From Gordonia sp. SID5947 (lineage in GTDB: Bacteria; Actinomycetota; Actinomycetes; Mycobacteriales; Mycobacteriaceae), in the NCBI RefSeq assembly GCF_009862785.1, contig NZ_WWHU01000001.1, positions 3,968,001 to 4,032,000 of the forward strand: DNA of 64,000 nucleotides, written 5' to 3'. Of this stretch, positions 42,533 to 51,964 are shown piece by piece. Within the stretch, counting starts at the first letter, position 1. Each line of letters opens with the position of its first letter. The position numbers were made by a program, and so were the translations under genes. The notes below the pieces were generated by a model, which did no database searches, was not told the origin of the DNA, and saw nothing but the letters and a program-made list of their open reading frames with translations.

Positions 42533-44437
42533 ATGACAACTGCGCCGAAGCCGCCCACCGCACACACACAAGCCATCAACCGCGACGCCGCGGGGCTCTA
42601 CGCCATGGACGATCGCCGAGATTTCGACGAGTCTGCGCGAGGTCTGATCGCCGAGTTGCCGGGCAACGTGCTCGCCGACTCCGACGGGACGTCGGTGGTG
42701 TTCGATCCCCGCGACTTCGATTTCATCCAGGATGACGCGGAGGCTCCCGAGTCGGTGAACCCCAGCTTGTGGCGCCAATCGCAACAGGTGAAGCGTGGGG
42801 GCCTGTTCGAGGTGGCCGACGGTGTCTACCAGGTCCGTAGCAATGACATCGCCAACCTCACGATCATCGAGGGTGACGACGGGCTGATCGCCATCGATTG
42901 CATGGCAGGCGTCGAATCGGCCCGACAGGGTATGGATCTCATTCGCGAGCATGTCAGCGACAAGCCGATCGCCGCGGTCATCTACACCCATACCCACATT
43001 GATCATTACGGCGGGGTGAAAGGTGTGGTCGACGCTGACGATGTCGCCTCGGGCAAGGTGCCGATCATCGCCCCGGGCCGCCAGTTCGACAAGTACGCGA
43101 TCGGTGAGAACGTCGTCGCGGGCAACGCGATGGCCCGACGTGCGAGCTATGCCTTCGGCAGCCATCTTCCGCTTGACCCGCTTGGGCACATCACCTGCGG
43201 GATCGGCGTGGCGAGCACCAAAGGCCCTGCTGTCTCCTATATCTCGCCGACGGATCTGATCACCGAGACCGGCACGAAGCGCGAGATCGCCGGCGTCGAG
43301 TTCGAGTTCCTCTACGCCCCGGACACCGAGGCGCCGGAGGAGATGCACATATGGATTCCACACATCAAGACGTTGTCGTGTGCGGAGAACGCGAATCATT
43401 CGCTTCACAACATTCAGACCCTGCGCGGCGCACGCACCCGCGACGCCCGCAACTTTGCGCGCTATCTGGACGAGACCCTCGAACGTTGGGGAGACGAAGC
43501 CGAGGTCCACTGGGGCCCGCACACCTGGCCGGTATGGGGCAACGAGAACATCGTCGCGTTCATCGAATCCCAGAGGGATGCATACAAATACATTCACGAC
43601 CAGTCCTTGCGCCTGGCCAACAAGGGTTACACCCCGCTCGAGGCCGCGGAGATCATCGAGCTTCCGGAGGAGCTTCGGCGGAACTGGGCCAACCGGGGCT
43701 ATCACGGCACGCTGCATCACGACGTCCGCGCGGTCTTCACCAAAGAACTCGGGATGTGGGACGGCGATCCGGTGTCCCTTCACCCTCACCCGCCCGTCGC
43801 AGCGGCGACCCGCTATGTCGACCTCATCGGTGCCGACAGCATCATCGCGGAGGGGCGACGCGCCTTCGACGCCGGTGACTATCGGTGGGCGGCGGAGATA
43901 TTGCACAAGCTCGTCTTCGCCGACCCGGACAATGTCGACGCGCGTGAGCTACAGGCGGACGCGTACGAGCAGATGGGCTACCAGGCTGAGGGACCGCAAT
44001 GGCGCGGGATCTTCCTCACTGCGGCCAAGGAGCTCCGCGAGGGTCCACTGCCCGCACCGTTCACGACCGCCAGCCAGGACACGATCCTCGGTATGCCCAT
44101 CGACATCCTCTTCGACTTCATCAGCGTTCAGGTCGACGGGGTCAAGGCGACCGATGCTGACATCCACATCGACGTCCACTTCACCGACCACGAGCAGGAG
44201 TGGACGATGTGGATCGCACGGGGAGTACTCAATGCCCGTCAGGCGACGGCAGGCACCGCGCGACTCGGTATCAGTGGTCCCAAGGTCGCACTGACCGCTG
44301 CTCTTCTCACGCCGGCACGGGCGGCCGGACTCGCGGCATCGGGAGCGATCACACTCGATGGGGACTCGGGAGAACTGGACAAGCTGGCAGCCGTACTCGA
44401 CGGCGCCGACCCCAGCTTCCCGATCGTCACACCCTGA
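42533..44437 (+). CDS. Alkylsulfatase of the SdsA1/BDS1 metallo-beta-lactamase type, copy 1
   Basis: Cleaves linear alkyl sulfates to alcohol and sulfate with a two-zinc centre. The 634-residue protein has NPSLWRQSQQV, the zinc motif THTHIDHYGG (about residue 155), SCAENANHSLHNIQTLRG and PHTWPVWGNENI, followed by a helical dimerisation domain and a C-terminal SCP2-like domain. No signal peptide is visible, so it may act in the cytoplasm. The 'PHTWP' stretch differs from SHHWP in the second copy and in the family. A GGAG site lies about 12 bp before the ATG. It faces the SulP gene convergently. Confidence 0.9.
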   Translation: MTTAPKPPTAHTQAINRDAAGLYAMDDRRDFDESARGLIAELPGNVLADSDGTSVVFDPRDFDFIQDDAEAPESVNPSLWRQSQQVKRGGLFEVADGVYQVRSNDIANLTIIEGDDGLIAIDCMAGVESARQGMDLIREHVSDKPIAAVIYTHTHIDHYGGVKGVVDADDVASGKVPIIAPGRQFDKYAIGENVVAGNAMARRASYAFGSHLPLDPLGHITCGIGVASTKGPAVSYISPTDLITETGTKREIAGVEFEFLYAPDTEAPEEMHIWIPHIKTLSCAENANHSLHNIQTLRGARTRDARNFARYLDETLERWGDEAEVHWGPHTWPVWGNENIVAFIESQRDAYKYIHDQSLRLANKGYTPLEAAEIIELPEELRRNWANRGYHGTLHHDVRAVFTKELGMWDGDPVSLHPHPPVAAATRYVDLIGADSIIAEGRRAFDAGDYRWAAEILHKLVFADPDNVDARELQADAYEQMGYQAEGPQWRGIFLTAAKELREGPLPAPFTTASQDTILGMPIDILFDFISVQVDGVKATDADIHIDVHFTDHEQEWTMWIARGVLNARQATAGTARLGISGPKVALTAALLTPARAAGLAASGAITLDGDSGELDKLAAVLDGADPSFPIVTP

Positions 44438-44464
44438 ACCGGACGCCGAGTATGTCGAGGTCGA

Positions 44465-46156
44465 TCAGCTCGACGGACGTGAATCGAGCCACCGCACCGC
44501 CTCCTCGTACGCGTCGTCGAGGGCGCCGAAGACCTGGTCGGTTGCGGGGAACAGGTTCTCGTGCCCGACGATCTCGGCGATGCCCGACTTACTGATCCGG
44601 TCCATGAAGACCGGGCTGACACCGGCGAGCATGAACCGCCCGCCATTCGCGCGAAGGGTGTCGGCCTGTGCCTTCAGCATCTTCTGCATCGTGGCGGACG
44701 GGACGTCCGGAAGGGTTCGGACACTGAGGATCAGTACAGCGCGTCGACTGTCGTCGGTGATGCGCGGCCAGTGTTCGGTGATCCGGGGTACCTCGGCGAA
44801 CAGCGCAACACCTGAGTAGTGCACGATCGTCACCGAGTCGGGCTTCAGCGTTGCCGGAGCATCGCCCACGTACCAGTCGCCGTCCGAATCCGTCAGCGAG
44901 ACCAGACGAGCCGCGCGGGCCGCCTGCACGCAGTACAGGACGAGCGAGCTCGCCGCACCGACGAGGATCGCGTCCTGCAGCGGGATCTGGGTCGTCGCGA
45001 CGAACGTGATGACCATGGCAAGTGCGCTGAGGGGTGCAGTTCGCCAGACCAGCACGATGTCGGCCCAGCGACCCGCGATGAGCTCGAAGCCGATCACGAA
45101 CAAGAGGCCACCGATGACGGCCATGGGAATGATCTGCGCGGCCGATCCCGCGATCAGGACCAGCAGGATCAGCCAGATGCCTGCGAATATCCCGGCCCAC
45201 CGTGTCTGCGCACCAGCCGACACGGCGACACCGGTGCGTGAGAGTGAACCGCCGGTGGGTAGCGAGCCGAAGAATCCGCCGACCAGGTTGGCCGCCCCTT
45301 GGGCCGAGAAGTCGACGGATGCCTTGGGTCGCGACTTGTCCGGGTTGGGGACCGCTGCCGAGATCCCGGCGGCCTGTGCCAGGGCGACCAGGGCTATCGC
45401 GAACGCGCCGAGCAGCAGGTCGGGAAATGCGGAGAGATCCGGGACGGTGAACGGGGGCAGGCTGTTCGGCACCTGGGCGATGTCGCCGACGGTCTCGACA
45501 TCGGTCCCGATGACGGCGGCGACGCCGGTGACCACCACCAACGCGATCAGGGTTGCATAGGATTCCAGCGGTTTGATGAATCGGAACACCGCCCAGACCG
45601 CGACCGTGGCCAGCGCGACGAGCACCGCGTGGACCGACCATTGTGAGATGTGTGCGAAGGCGTCGACGAATTTCATCACGGTGTTGTGTGCGTCGGGCGT
45701 GTATCCGGTGACGTCCTTGATGACGCCGGCCACGATCTGCACGGCGATCCCCGCCGTGAAGCCGGTCATCACCGCGCTCGACGCGAAGTCCATGATCGCG
45801 CCGATACGTAGGAGACCAAGGAAGAGCATCACCGCACCGACCGCGACGGTGAGCATCGCGATGTTTCCGACGTCGTGCGGATCGAGGCCTGCCTGCGAGA
45901 GCACGCTCTGGGCCGAGAGCGCGATCGCACTCGTCAGCGTCGTCACCATGAGTACCGTGCGAGCGAAGAAGGAACCGACCAGTGTCGAGACCATCCCCGA
46001 GTAGAGACCGCTGACCGGGTTGAAGCCACCGATGCTGGCGTAAGCCATGCCTTCGGGGATCGAGAACAGCGCGGTCACGAGCCCCGAGATGGCATCTGAC
46101 GGGCGCGGACGCGAGACACGGACGGTGGGCCGTCTGAACCGGTTCACGACAGACAC
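44465..46156 (-). CDS. SulP-family anion transporter with STAS domain
   Basis: The 563-residue protein has the SulP membrane domain of 10-14 helices (ISGLVTALFSIPEGMAYASIGGFNPVSGLYSGM, FTAGIAVQIVAGVIKD, GGFFGSLPTGGSLSRTGVAVSAGAQTRWAGI). A C-terminal STAS domain follows (SVTIVHYSGVALFAEVPRITEHW). Family members carry sulfate, bicarbonate or dicarboxylates. The flanking alkylsulfatases make sulfate a reasonable guess, but this is inference. It is divergent from the GAP-family gene. Confidence 0.9.
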   Translation of the reverse strand: MSVVNRFRRPTVRVSRPRPSDAISGLVTALFSIPEGMAYASIGGFNPVSGLYSGMVSTLVGSFFARTVLMVTTLTSAIALSAQSVLSQAGLDPHDVGNIAMLTVAVGAVMLFLGLLRIGAIMDFASSAVMTGFTAGIAVQIVAGVIKDVTGYTPDAHNTVMKFVDAFAHISQWSVHAVLVALATVAVWAVFRFIKPLESYATLIALVVVTGVAAVIGTDVETVGDIAQVPNSLPPFTVPDLSAFPDLLLGAFAIALVALAQAAGISAAVPNPDKSRPKASVDFSAQGAANLVGGFFGSLPTGGSLSRTGVAVSAGAQTRWAGIFAGIWLILLVLIAGSAAQIIPMAVIGGLLFVIGFELIAGRWADIVLVWRTAPLSALAMVITFVATTQIPLQDAILVGAASSLVLYCVQAARAARLVSLTDSDGDWYVGDAPATLKPDSVTIVHYSGVALFAEVPRITEHWPRITDDSRRAVLILSVRTLPDVPSATMQKMLKAQADTLRANGGRFMLAGVSPVFMDRISKSGIAEIVGHENLFPATDQVFGALDDAYEEAVRWLDSRPSS

Positions 46157-46307
46157 TCGATCAGCCTAGGCGTCCGGGTGCATGCGGGCGCGCCCCATGA
46201 GGGTGAATTCCCCAGAATTTCACAGTGTGCGAGTTCGACGCGCACGATGCTCACGGTTGTGGGATACGGTCACCAGGACGACTGTCATGTGAGGCCGAGG
46301 AGGTTCT

Positions 46308-46961
46308 GTGGGATCGGTACTGGGTGATCTTTTGCCGCTTGCGGTCGGTGTGGCGATCTCGCCCATTCCGATCATCGGCGCGATCCTGATGCTGCTCGGT
46401 AAGCATGCCCGCACCACGAGCATCGGGTTCGCGATCGGCTGGCTCGGCGGAATCGTCATCGCCACCACGATTTTCGTGCTCGTGGGCGGTGCATTCGGTG
46501 ATTCCGATTCCACGGTGGGGGCATGGATCAAGCTCGTCCTCGGTGTGTTGTTGCTCGCGGAGGGAATCCGGGAATGGCGTGCGCGCGGTGGCGAACATTC
46601 GACGCCGAAATGGATGGCGGCGATCGACGAGATGAAACCCCTGACCGCCCTGGGACTCGGGTTCGCTCTCGCGGCAATCAATCCGAAGAACCTGATGATG
46701 TGTATCGCGGCGGGTGTGACCATCGGTGCTGCCGCTCTCTCCGCCGGATCGAATATCGTTCTGGTGATCGTGTTCGCGCTGCTCGCGGCGACCACCGTGG
46801 TGATCCCCGTCGTCGCCTATCAGATTGCTGCGCAACGGTTGCGCGATCCGCTGGACCGCCTCAAGGTCTGGCTCGAGGCCAACAACAAGACAGTGATGGC
46901 CACGTTGATCCTGGTGATCGGGATCGTGTTGATCGGCAAGGGTATTTCGGGACTCGCGTAG
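46308..46961 (+). CDS. GAP-family (Sap/SfLAP-like) membrane protein
   Basis: A 217-residue protein with about six helices and the pattern LLPLAVGVAISPIPIIGAILMLLGKHARTTSIGFAIGWLGG plus LGLGFALAAINPKNLMMCIAAG. It resembles the GAP family, which in mycobacteria includes proteins for glycopeptidolipid export and a sulfolipid-1-addressing protein. The substrate is unknown; the location between two alkylsulfatase genes is suggestive only. GAGGAGG supports the GTG start. Confidence 0.68.
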   Translation: MGSVLGDLLPLAVGVAISPIPIIGAILMLLGKHARTTSIGFAIGWLGGIVIATTIFVLVGGAFGDSDSTVGAWIKLVLGVLLLAEGIREWRARGGEHSTPKWMAAIDEMKPLTALGLGFALAAINPKNLMMCIAAGVTIGAAALSAGSNIVLVIVFALLAATTVVIPVVAYQIAAQRLRDPLDRLKVWLEANNKTVMATLILVIGIVLIGKGISGLA

Positions 46962-46980
46962 CGCGCGATCGCATTCGACA

Positions 46981-47017
46981 ACACGGGCACGCCCCCGCGG
47001 CAGGGGCGTGCCCGTGT
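46981..47017. terminator. Bidirectional transcription terminator hairpin
   Basis: A perfect 15-bp stem (acacgggcacgcccc / ggggcgtgcccgtgt) with a 7-nt loop lies between the convergent GAP-family and second alkylsulfatase genes, 20 bp after one stop and 16 bp before the other. It has no U-run, as is common in actinobacteria. Confidence 0.85.
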
Positions 47018-47032
47018 GCTGTCCGCTGCCGA

Positions 47033-48931
47033 TCAGGGTGTCACGATGGCGAAATCCGGGTCGGGTTCGTCGAGGTGGCCGGCGAGCTCGGTGAATCGTG
47101 CGGCATCGCCTTCGACGGAGATCGATCCGTCGGAGATGGCACCGTCGAGGTTCACCCCGCCGAGCAGCACGCCCAGCAGCGCTGCCTTCGTCAGAGTGAA
47201 GGTGGCCTCGGCCGCTCCGGCGGCTTCTTCGGGAACATCGAAATGGACGAGGACACCATTGCGAAGTTCGGTGCGATGACGGATGCCTTCGTCACTGATG
47301 ATCCAGTCGAGGGTGATGTGCGCATCCCAGCTCGCCGGACCGTCGACACGCAACGAGATCGCGTCGAACAGTTGCTCGACCGTCATCGCGCCGACGATGT
47401 CGGGCGCGGCGGTTGTCGTCGGAGTTCCCACCGCCCCGTTTCTCAATTCGTAGGCGCCCATCAGGAAGAAGTTGCGCCACGTGCCGTTCTCCGAACCGTA
47501 GCCCAGCTGTTCCAGGGTGTCGGCCTGGAGTTCTCGTGCCGCCGCGTGATCCGGCTCGGTGAACAATACGTAATTGAGCGCGGTTGCCGTAAAGCGGAAA
47601 TCGCCGTCGGCGAAGGTCTTGCGGGCTTTGTCGACGACGGCGTCCACACCACCCATGAATTCGACGTGCCGTTTGGCCGACTCCACCGGCGGGTGTTCCC
47701 ACAGGTGCGCCGGATTGCCGTCGAACCATCCCATGTATCGCTGGTAGATGGCTTTGACGTTGTGGCTGACCGAGCCGTAGTAGCCGTGGGTGTGCCAGGC
47801 GTTCTCCAGCGCCGGGGGCAACTGGATGTCCTCGGCGATCTCCAGTCCCGTCCGGCCCTGATTGAGCGCACGCAATGTCTGGTCGTGCAGATATCCATAC
47901 AGATCACGTTGCTGAGCAAGGAACTCTGTGAGTTCCTTGGTGCCCCACGTCGGCCAGTGATGCGAGGCGAACAGGACATCGGAGCGTCCCGCGAACATGG
48001 TGATGGCCTCGGTCAGATACTTCGACCAGACATGCGGATCGCGCACCAGAGCGCCACGAAGGGTCAACAGATTGTGCAGTGTGTGGGTGGCGTTCTCGGC
48101 CATGCACAGGGCGCGCATCTGCGGGAAGTAGAAGTTCATCTCCGCGGGGGCCTCGGTCCCCGGCGTCATCTGGAACTCGATCGTCACGCCGTCGATCGTC
48201 TCGGTGTGGCCGGTCTCGGAGATGTCGATCGTCGGCAGGATCAGCCCCGCGTGGCCGGTTGACGTGGACTGGCCTAGCCCTGCGCCCACCGCGCCCTGCG
48301 GGCCGCGGGGCAGTGCCGCACCGTACATGTATGCCGCGCGCCGACCCATCGCCGTTCCGGCGTAGACGTTCTCGGCCACAGCGTGTTCCACCATCCCGGC
48401 CGGAGCGACGATCGCGCACTCCCCGGCGTCGACGGCTTCCTGCGTGGTCACACCTTTGACGCCACCGAAGTGGTCGATGTGCGAGTGGGTGTAGATGACC
48501 GCCTTGACCGGACGGTCGCCGCGCTGGTCGCGGTAGAGCTTCAGTCCGGCTGCTGCCGTCTCGGCGGAGATCAGCGGGTCGATGATGATGACGCCGGTGT
48601 CGCCCTCGATCACCGTCATGTTGGACAGATCCAGTCCGCGCAGCTGATAGACGCGCTCGGTCACCTCGAACAGACCGTGGCGCGCCACCAATTCGGACTG
48701 GCGCCACAGACTTGGGTTGGCCGTCGGAGGGCAACTCTCGGTGAGGAATCCGAACTCACCGCAGTCCCACACCGGGTTTCCGTCGGCACCGGTGATGACC
48801 GCTGATTCCAAGGTGGCGATCAACCCGCGCGAAGCATTCTCGAGGTCGATCGTGTTGTCGAACGGAAGAGTGGACCGAGCCGCGGAATTCGCGTCCGCAA
48901 CGGTCGGAGTCGCCTCTTGTGGGCTCCCCAT
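47033..48931 (-). CDS. Alkylsulfatase of the SdsA1/BDS1 metallo-beta-lactamase type, copy 2
   Basis: The 632-residue paralog of the gene at 42533 shares NPSLWRQSELV, the zinc motif THSHIDHFGG, CMAENATHTLHNLLTLRG and ASHHWPTWGTKEL. A helical domain and a C-terminal SCP2-like domain follow. Unlike copy 1 it keeps the usual SHHWP sequence. It starts 44 bp after the DUF389 gene on the same strand (AGAGGTGA ribosome site) and may be read through from that run. No signal peptide is seen. Confidence 0.9.
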   Translation of the reverse strand: MGSPQEATPTVADANSAARSTLPFDNTIDLENASRGLIATLESAVITGADGNPVWDCGEFGFLTESCPPTANPSLWRQSELVARHGLFEVTERVYQLRGLDLSNMTVIEGDTGVIIIDPLISAETAAAGLKLYRDQRGDRPVKAVIYTHSHIDHFGGVKGVTTQEAVDAGECAIVAPAGMVEHAVAENVYAGTAMGRRAAYMYGAALPRGPQGAVGAGLGQSTSTGHAGLILPTIDISETGHTETIDGVTIEFQMTPGTEAPAEMNFYFPQMRALCMAENATHTLHNLLTLRGALVRDPHVWSKYLTEAITMFAGRSDVLFASHHWPTWGTKELTEFLAQQRDLYGYLHDQTLRALNQGRTGLEIAEDIQLPPALENAWHTHGYYGSVSHNVKAIYQRYMGWFDGNPAHLWEHPPVESAKRHVEFMGGVDAVVDKARKTFADGDFRFTATALNYVLFTEPDHAAARELQADTLEQLGYGSENGTWRNFFLMGAYELRNGAVGTPTTTAAPDIVGAMTVEQLFDAISLRVDGPASWDAHITLDWIISDEGIRHRTELRNGVLVHFDVPEEAAGAAEATFTLTKAALLGVLLGGVNLDGAISDGSISVEGDAARFTELAGHLDEPDPDFAIVTP

Positions 48932-48975
48932 GAAAAATCACCTCTGTGTCTCGTCGTTGATTTGGCAGGTGGTGG

Positions 48976-49995
48976 TCACTGCGCAGCCTGTCGACCGCCG
49001 ACGGTGTGTACGACCACCACTTCAGGGTCCCACGGAACGAGCTCGTCGACAGTGTGTTGGAGATCGTCGACCGGAGGCAGGTCTTGCGGGGCCAGCACAC
49101 TCACGGTCACCGTGCTGCCGCTCCAGGTCACCCCGGTGACCTCGGCGGTCTGGGCGCCGCCCGCCTTCAGCCACGCCTGGGCCGCGGTCGAGACCTGTCG
49201 TGACCACAGTGATGAGAGCGAGTTGACCACCATCGGGATGGCCACCACGACGAGGGCGGCGGCCAGGACGATGTAGGCGCGCGCGTGGCGGCTGGTGGAG
49301 GCCGTTTCACCATCGGACTCTGCAGCGGCCTCGCGGCCGTAACTGCCGATGGTCAGCACGATCACGCTGGTGATGATCATCGCGATCACGTTGGAGGCGA
49401 ACAACACGAAAGCGCCGAGGGCCAGTGCAGGGGAGCCGGAGCCCAGGCAGACCCCGACCACACCGAGCGGCGGCACCAGCGAGATGGCGATCGCGACACC
49501 GGGGAGCACGTCACCGACGTCGCGGCGGGTGATGGCGATGGCGCCGACCAGGCCGGTCGCCAGCGCGGCGAGCAGGTCCACCAAGGTCGGCGAGGTCCGG
49601 CCGAGAACCTGGGAGTTCGCCAGCACGTTTGTCGGGTTCGGCAACAGCTGGGACAGCACCACTCCGAGGAGCGTGACGAGCACGACGCCTGCGAGCACGT
49701 AGCCGACGCTGGCCAGGATCAATTTACCGCGGGCGGTGACGATCCCGAGACCGATGCCGAGGATCGGGGTGGACAGCGGCGCAACGATCATCGCGCCGAT
49801 CACCGTGGCCGTACTGTCGGCGACCACACCGGACACCGCGATGATCCCCGACAGGGTCAGCATGATCCAGAACGCCGATTGTTTTGACTTGCGCTCACCC
49901 GCCGACAGGTCGAGACGGTCGACGAGTTCGTCAAGGGTGCGCCGCTGCGAATCGGGGATCAGACTGAGCACGACGACGGCGCCCCTTTCGGACAC
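48976..49995 (-). CDS. DUF389 family membrane protein
   Basis: The 339-residue protein has the DUF389 core of about six helices with AFWIMLTLSGIIAVSGVVADSTATVIGAMIVAPLSTPILGIGLG and ATGLVGAIAITRRDVGDVLPGVAIAISLVPPLGVVG. A C-terminal extracytoplasmic part ends VVVVHTVGGRQ. The function of DUF389 proteins is unknown. GTG 49995 is the longest reasonable start; a GTG at 49971 with AGGGG before it is an alternative. It lies 46 bp after the GT2 gene in the same direction. Confidence 0.82.
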   Translation of the reverse strand: MSERGAVVVLSLIPDSQRRTLDELVDRLDLSAGERKSKQSAFWIMLTLSGIIAVSGVVADSTATVIGAMIVAPLSTPILGIGLGIVTARGKLILASVGYVLAGVVLVTLLGVVLSQLLPNPTNVLANSQVLGRTSPTLVDLLAALATGLVGAIAITRRDVGDVLPGVAIAISLVPPLGVVGVCLGSGSPALALGAFVLFASNVIAMIITSVIVLTIGSYGREAAAESDGETASTSRHARAYIVLAAALVVVAIPMVVNSLSSLWSRQVSTAAQAWLKAGGAQTAEVTGVTWSGSTVTVSVLAPQDLPPVDDLQHTVDELVPWDPEVVVVHTVGGRQAAQ

Positions 49996-50041
49996 GAGGG
50001 TTCAGAAGGGGAAATCTAGCACCGTGACGTCGATTCCGTCG

Positions 50042-51964
50042 TCATCCCGGCTGGGTGATGTCCGGTGGGACGAGTGGGTCCGGGTCGGGTTCGTGCACCT
50101 TGTGTTCGCGCAGTTCACGCCGTCGGGTGAGCATGTCGTGACCAGACCACAGATGGCGGGGTAGGTGGGGATGCATCGGGGGATAGATGAGACTCAACGC
50201 CGACGACAAGGTGAAATAGCTACGCAAGACCCGGAATCCCAGATACAACGGGATGAATCTCACCGCGCTCGCCCGCCAGATGAGTGTCACGACGACCGTC
50301 ATGATCATCGACATCCCGAGCAGTGTCGCGACGATCGGCTGCCAACGCATCGTGACGAAAGTGGCATGAAAGACAAACCCCGTCAGGGCTGCGTATATCA
50401 GCAATGGCAGGAGCATCGCGCGGCGTGCCGCGTTCACCAAGTTGAACGGCAGCACAAAGGTTCCCACCATCGTCCGCCGATCGAACAGGATGGCGCGGTT
50501 ACGGGCGGCAAGGTGATAGATGCTGCGGAACCATCGTGTCCGCTGCTCCCGTAGGTGGGCATATGACGCGGGAGTCTCACTGTAATAGACCGCGTGCGGG
50601 TCGGCGATGCTGTGATATCCGGCAGCGGTGAGCCGCATACAGATATCGGTGTCCTCGCCGTTCATGCCCTGGACCATCCCGCCGACCTCCAGCAGCTGGC
50701 TGCGGCGATAGACGGCGAACATGCCGGGGATGCCCATGACCGCGTTGTAGCCGTCCAGCGAGACCTGGAAGAACCCGTGACGCATGTAGACCTCGATCAG
50801 GCGACACTTGTCGATCCAGGTCTTCTCTTCGAGTGGGAGCGGAAGCCCGCCGACACATCCCACATCGGGATTGGCGAAATGACGCATCGCCGAATCGAGG
50901 CACCCGGGCCCTATCACGGTGTCGGCGTCGATCCGGACGATGAACTCCTCGGAGATGTGCTCGACGCCCATGTTCAGAGCGATCGCTTTGCCGGGCGTCG
51001 GGCATTCGAGGACTTCGCCGGTGATGAACTCGCAGTTGCGAATCGTCTCCAGCGCGACCTCATGTGTCTCATCCGAGGACGCATTGTTCACCACGTACAG
51101 GTGGACTCCACCCGGATAGCTCTCGGCCGCACCGTCCACGGCGTCGATGGTGGCCGCGATGCTGTGCGCCTCGTTGTGCGCAGGGACGAGAATGGCCACC
51201 CGCGGCGCGAAATCATGGCTGCGGGACGCCTTCAGTGCACGTAACCCGAACAGTGCGGTCGACACCGCGAGTATCTGCTGCATCAGGAAGACGCCGGCCC
51301 CGATCCCACCGAGGATCGCCCAATCCTTGAGTACGGCGACGACGTCGTACAGGACGTGAATCGCGACGAATGCCCCCGCGATGGACAGCAGCAGGCATCC
51401 CAGCCAGATCAGAAACGGCTTCATCGGCAATTCCTGCAGCACGGATGGCATCGGTCCCTGGGGCGGCAACTGCGCCTGGCGCATGATGGTGTGCGGGAGA
51501 ATTGCCAATGCGGCGAGACCGGAGATCATCTGCACGCCGAACACCGAGATCGACACGATGCCTGTGTGGTGGAGGAACCACGCGGTGAGGTCGACGACGA
51601 GGCAGAACGCCAGGAACTTTCCCAACAGCGAGATGCCGATGAACAACCGGCGCCAGATGTTCGAATAGGCGAATGCCGCGTACGAGATGAAGAAGATGAT
51701 CAGAAACATCCGAAGGGGAAAGACGACATCGCCGTGCAGTTTGGCGAACAGCACCGGATCCCTGGGCACATCGACGAACACCACATTCGCCAGAAATGTT
51801 CGCGCGCAGAGAAACACGATCGACAGACCGACGAGCGTGATGAGGAATCCGTTGGTGCCACTCGACGGCCGGTCCACCGCGTAGTCGGCAGGTGCGCTGT
51901 CGACCGATCGGAAATGATCGGCGATCGCCTCGGCCTCCGGGGGTGGTGGGGCGACGTCGGTCAT
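50042..51964 (-). CDS. Cellulose-synthase-like processive glycosyltransferase (GT2)
   Basis: A 640-residue membrane GT2 with several N-terminal helices, a cytoplasmic catalytic domain and C-terminal helices. Processive-synthase motifs are complete: ILVPAHNEAHSI, VNNASSDET, RIDADTV (DxD), NGEDTD and REQRTRWFRS (QxxRW). It should polymerise and translocate a polysaccharide from a nucleotide sugar, as BcsA does. No PilZ domain follows the last helix, so c-di-GMP control of the BcsA kind is not expected. Its start overlaps the stop of the BcsB-like gene by 4 nt. The sugar is unknown. Confidence 0.88.
   Translation of the reverse strand: MTDVAPPPPEAEAIADHFRSVDSAPADYAVDRPSSGTNGFLITLVGLSIVFLCARTFLANVVFVDVPRDPVLFAKLHGDVVFPLRMFLIIFFISYAAFAYSNIWRRLFIGISLLGKFLAFCLVVDLTAWFLHHTGIVSISVFGVQMISGLAALAILPHTIMRQAQLPPQGPMPSVLQELPMKPFLIWLGCLLLSIAGAFVAIHVLYDVVAVLKDWAILGGIGAGVFLMQQILAVSTALFGLRALKASRSHDFAPRVAILVPAHNEAHSIAATIDAVDGAAESYPGGVHLYVVNNASSDETHEVALETIRNCEFITGEVLECPTPGKAIALNMGVEHISEEFIVRIDADTVIGPGCLDSAMRHFANPDVGCVGGLPLPLEEKTWIDKCRLIEVYMRHGFFQVSLDGYNAVMGIPGMFAVYRRSQLLEVGGMVQGMNGEDTDICMRLTAAGYHSIADPHAVYYSETPASYAHLREQRTRWFRSIYHLAARNRAILFDRRTMVGTFVLPFNLVNAARRAMLLPLLIYAALTGFVFHATFVTMRWQPIVATLLGMSMIMTVVVTLIWRASAVRFIPLYLGFRVLRSYFTLSSALSLIYPPMHPHLPRHLWSGHDMLTRRRELREHKVHEPDPDPLVPPDITQPG

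Noticed and set aside
42316..42579. N-terminal extension of guanine deaminase to 42579
   Set aside because: The extra 88 residues run through the tandem repeat and have no homology; conserved sequence begins at GTG 42315.
46523..48262. 579-codon plus-strand open frame
   Set aside because: It crosses the GAP-family gene, a terminator hairpin and the alkylsulfatase in reverse; low-complexity composition marks it as a shadow.
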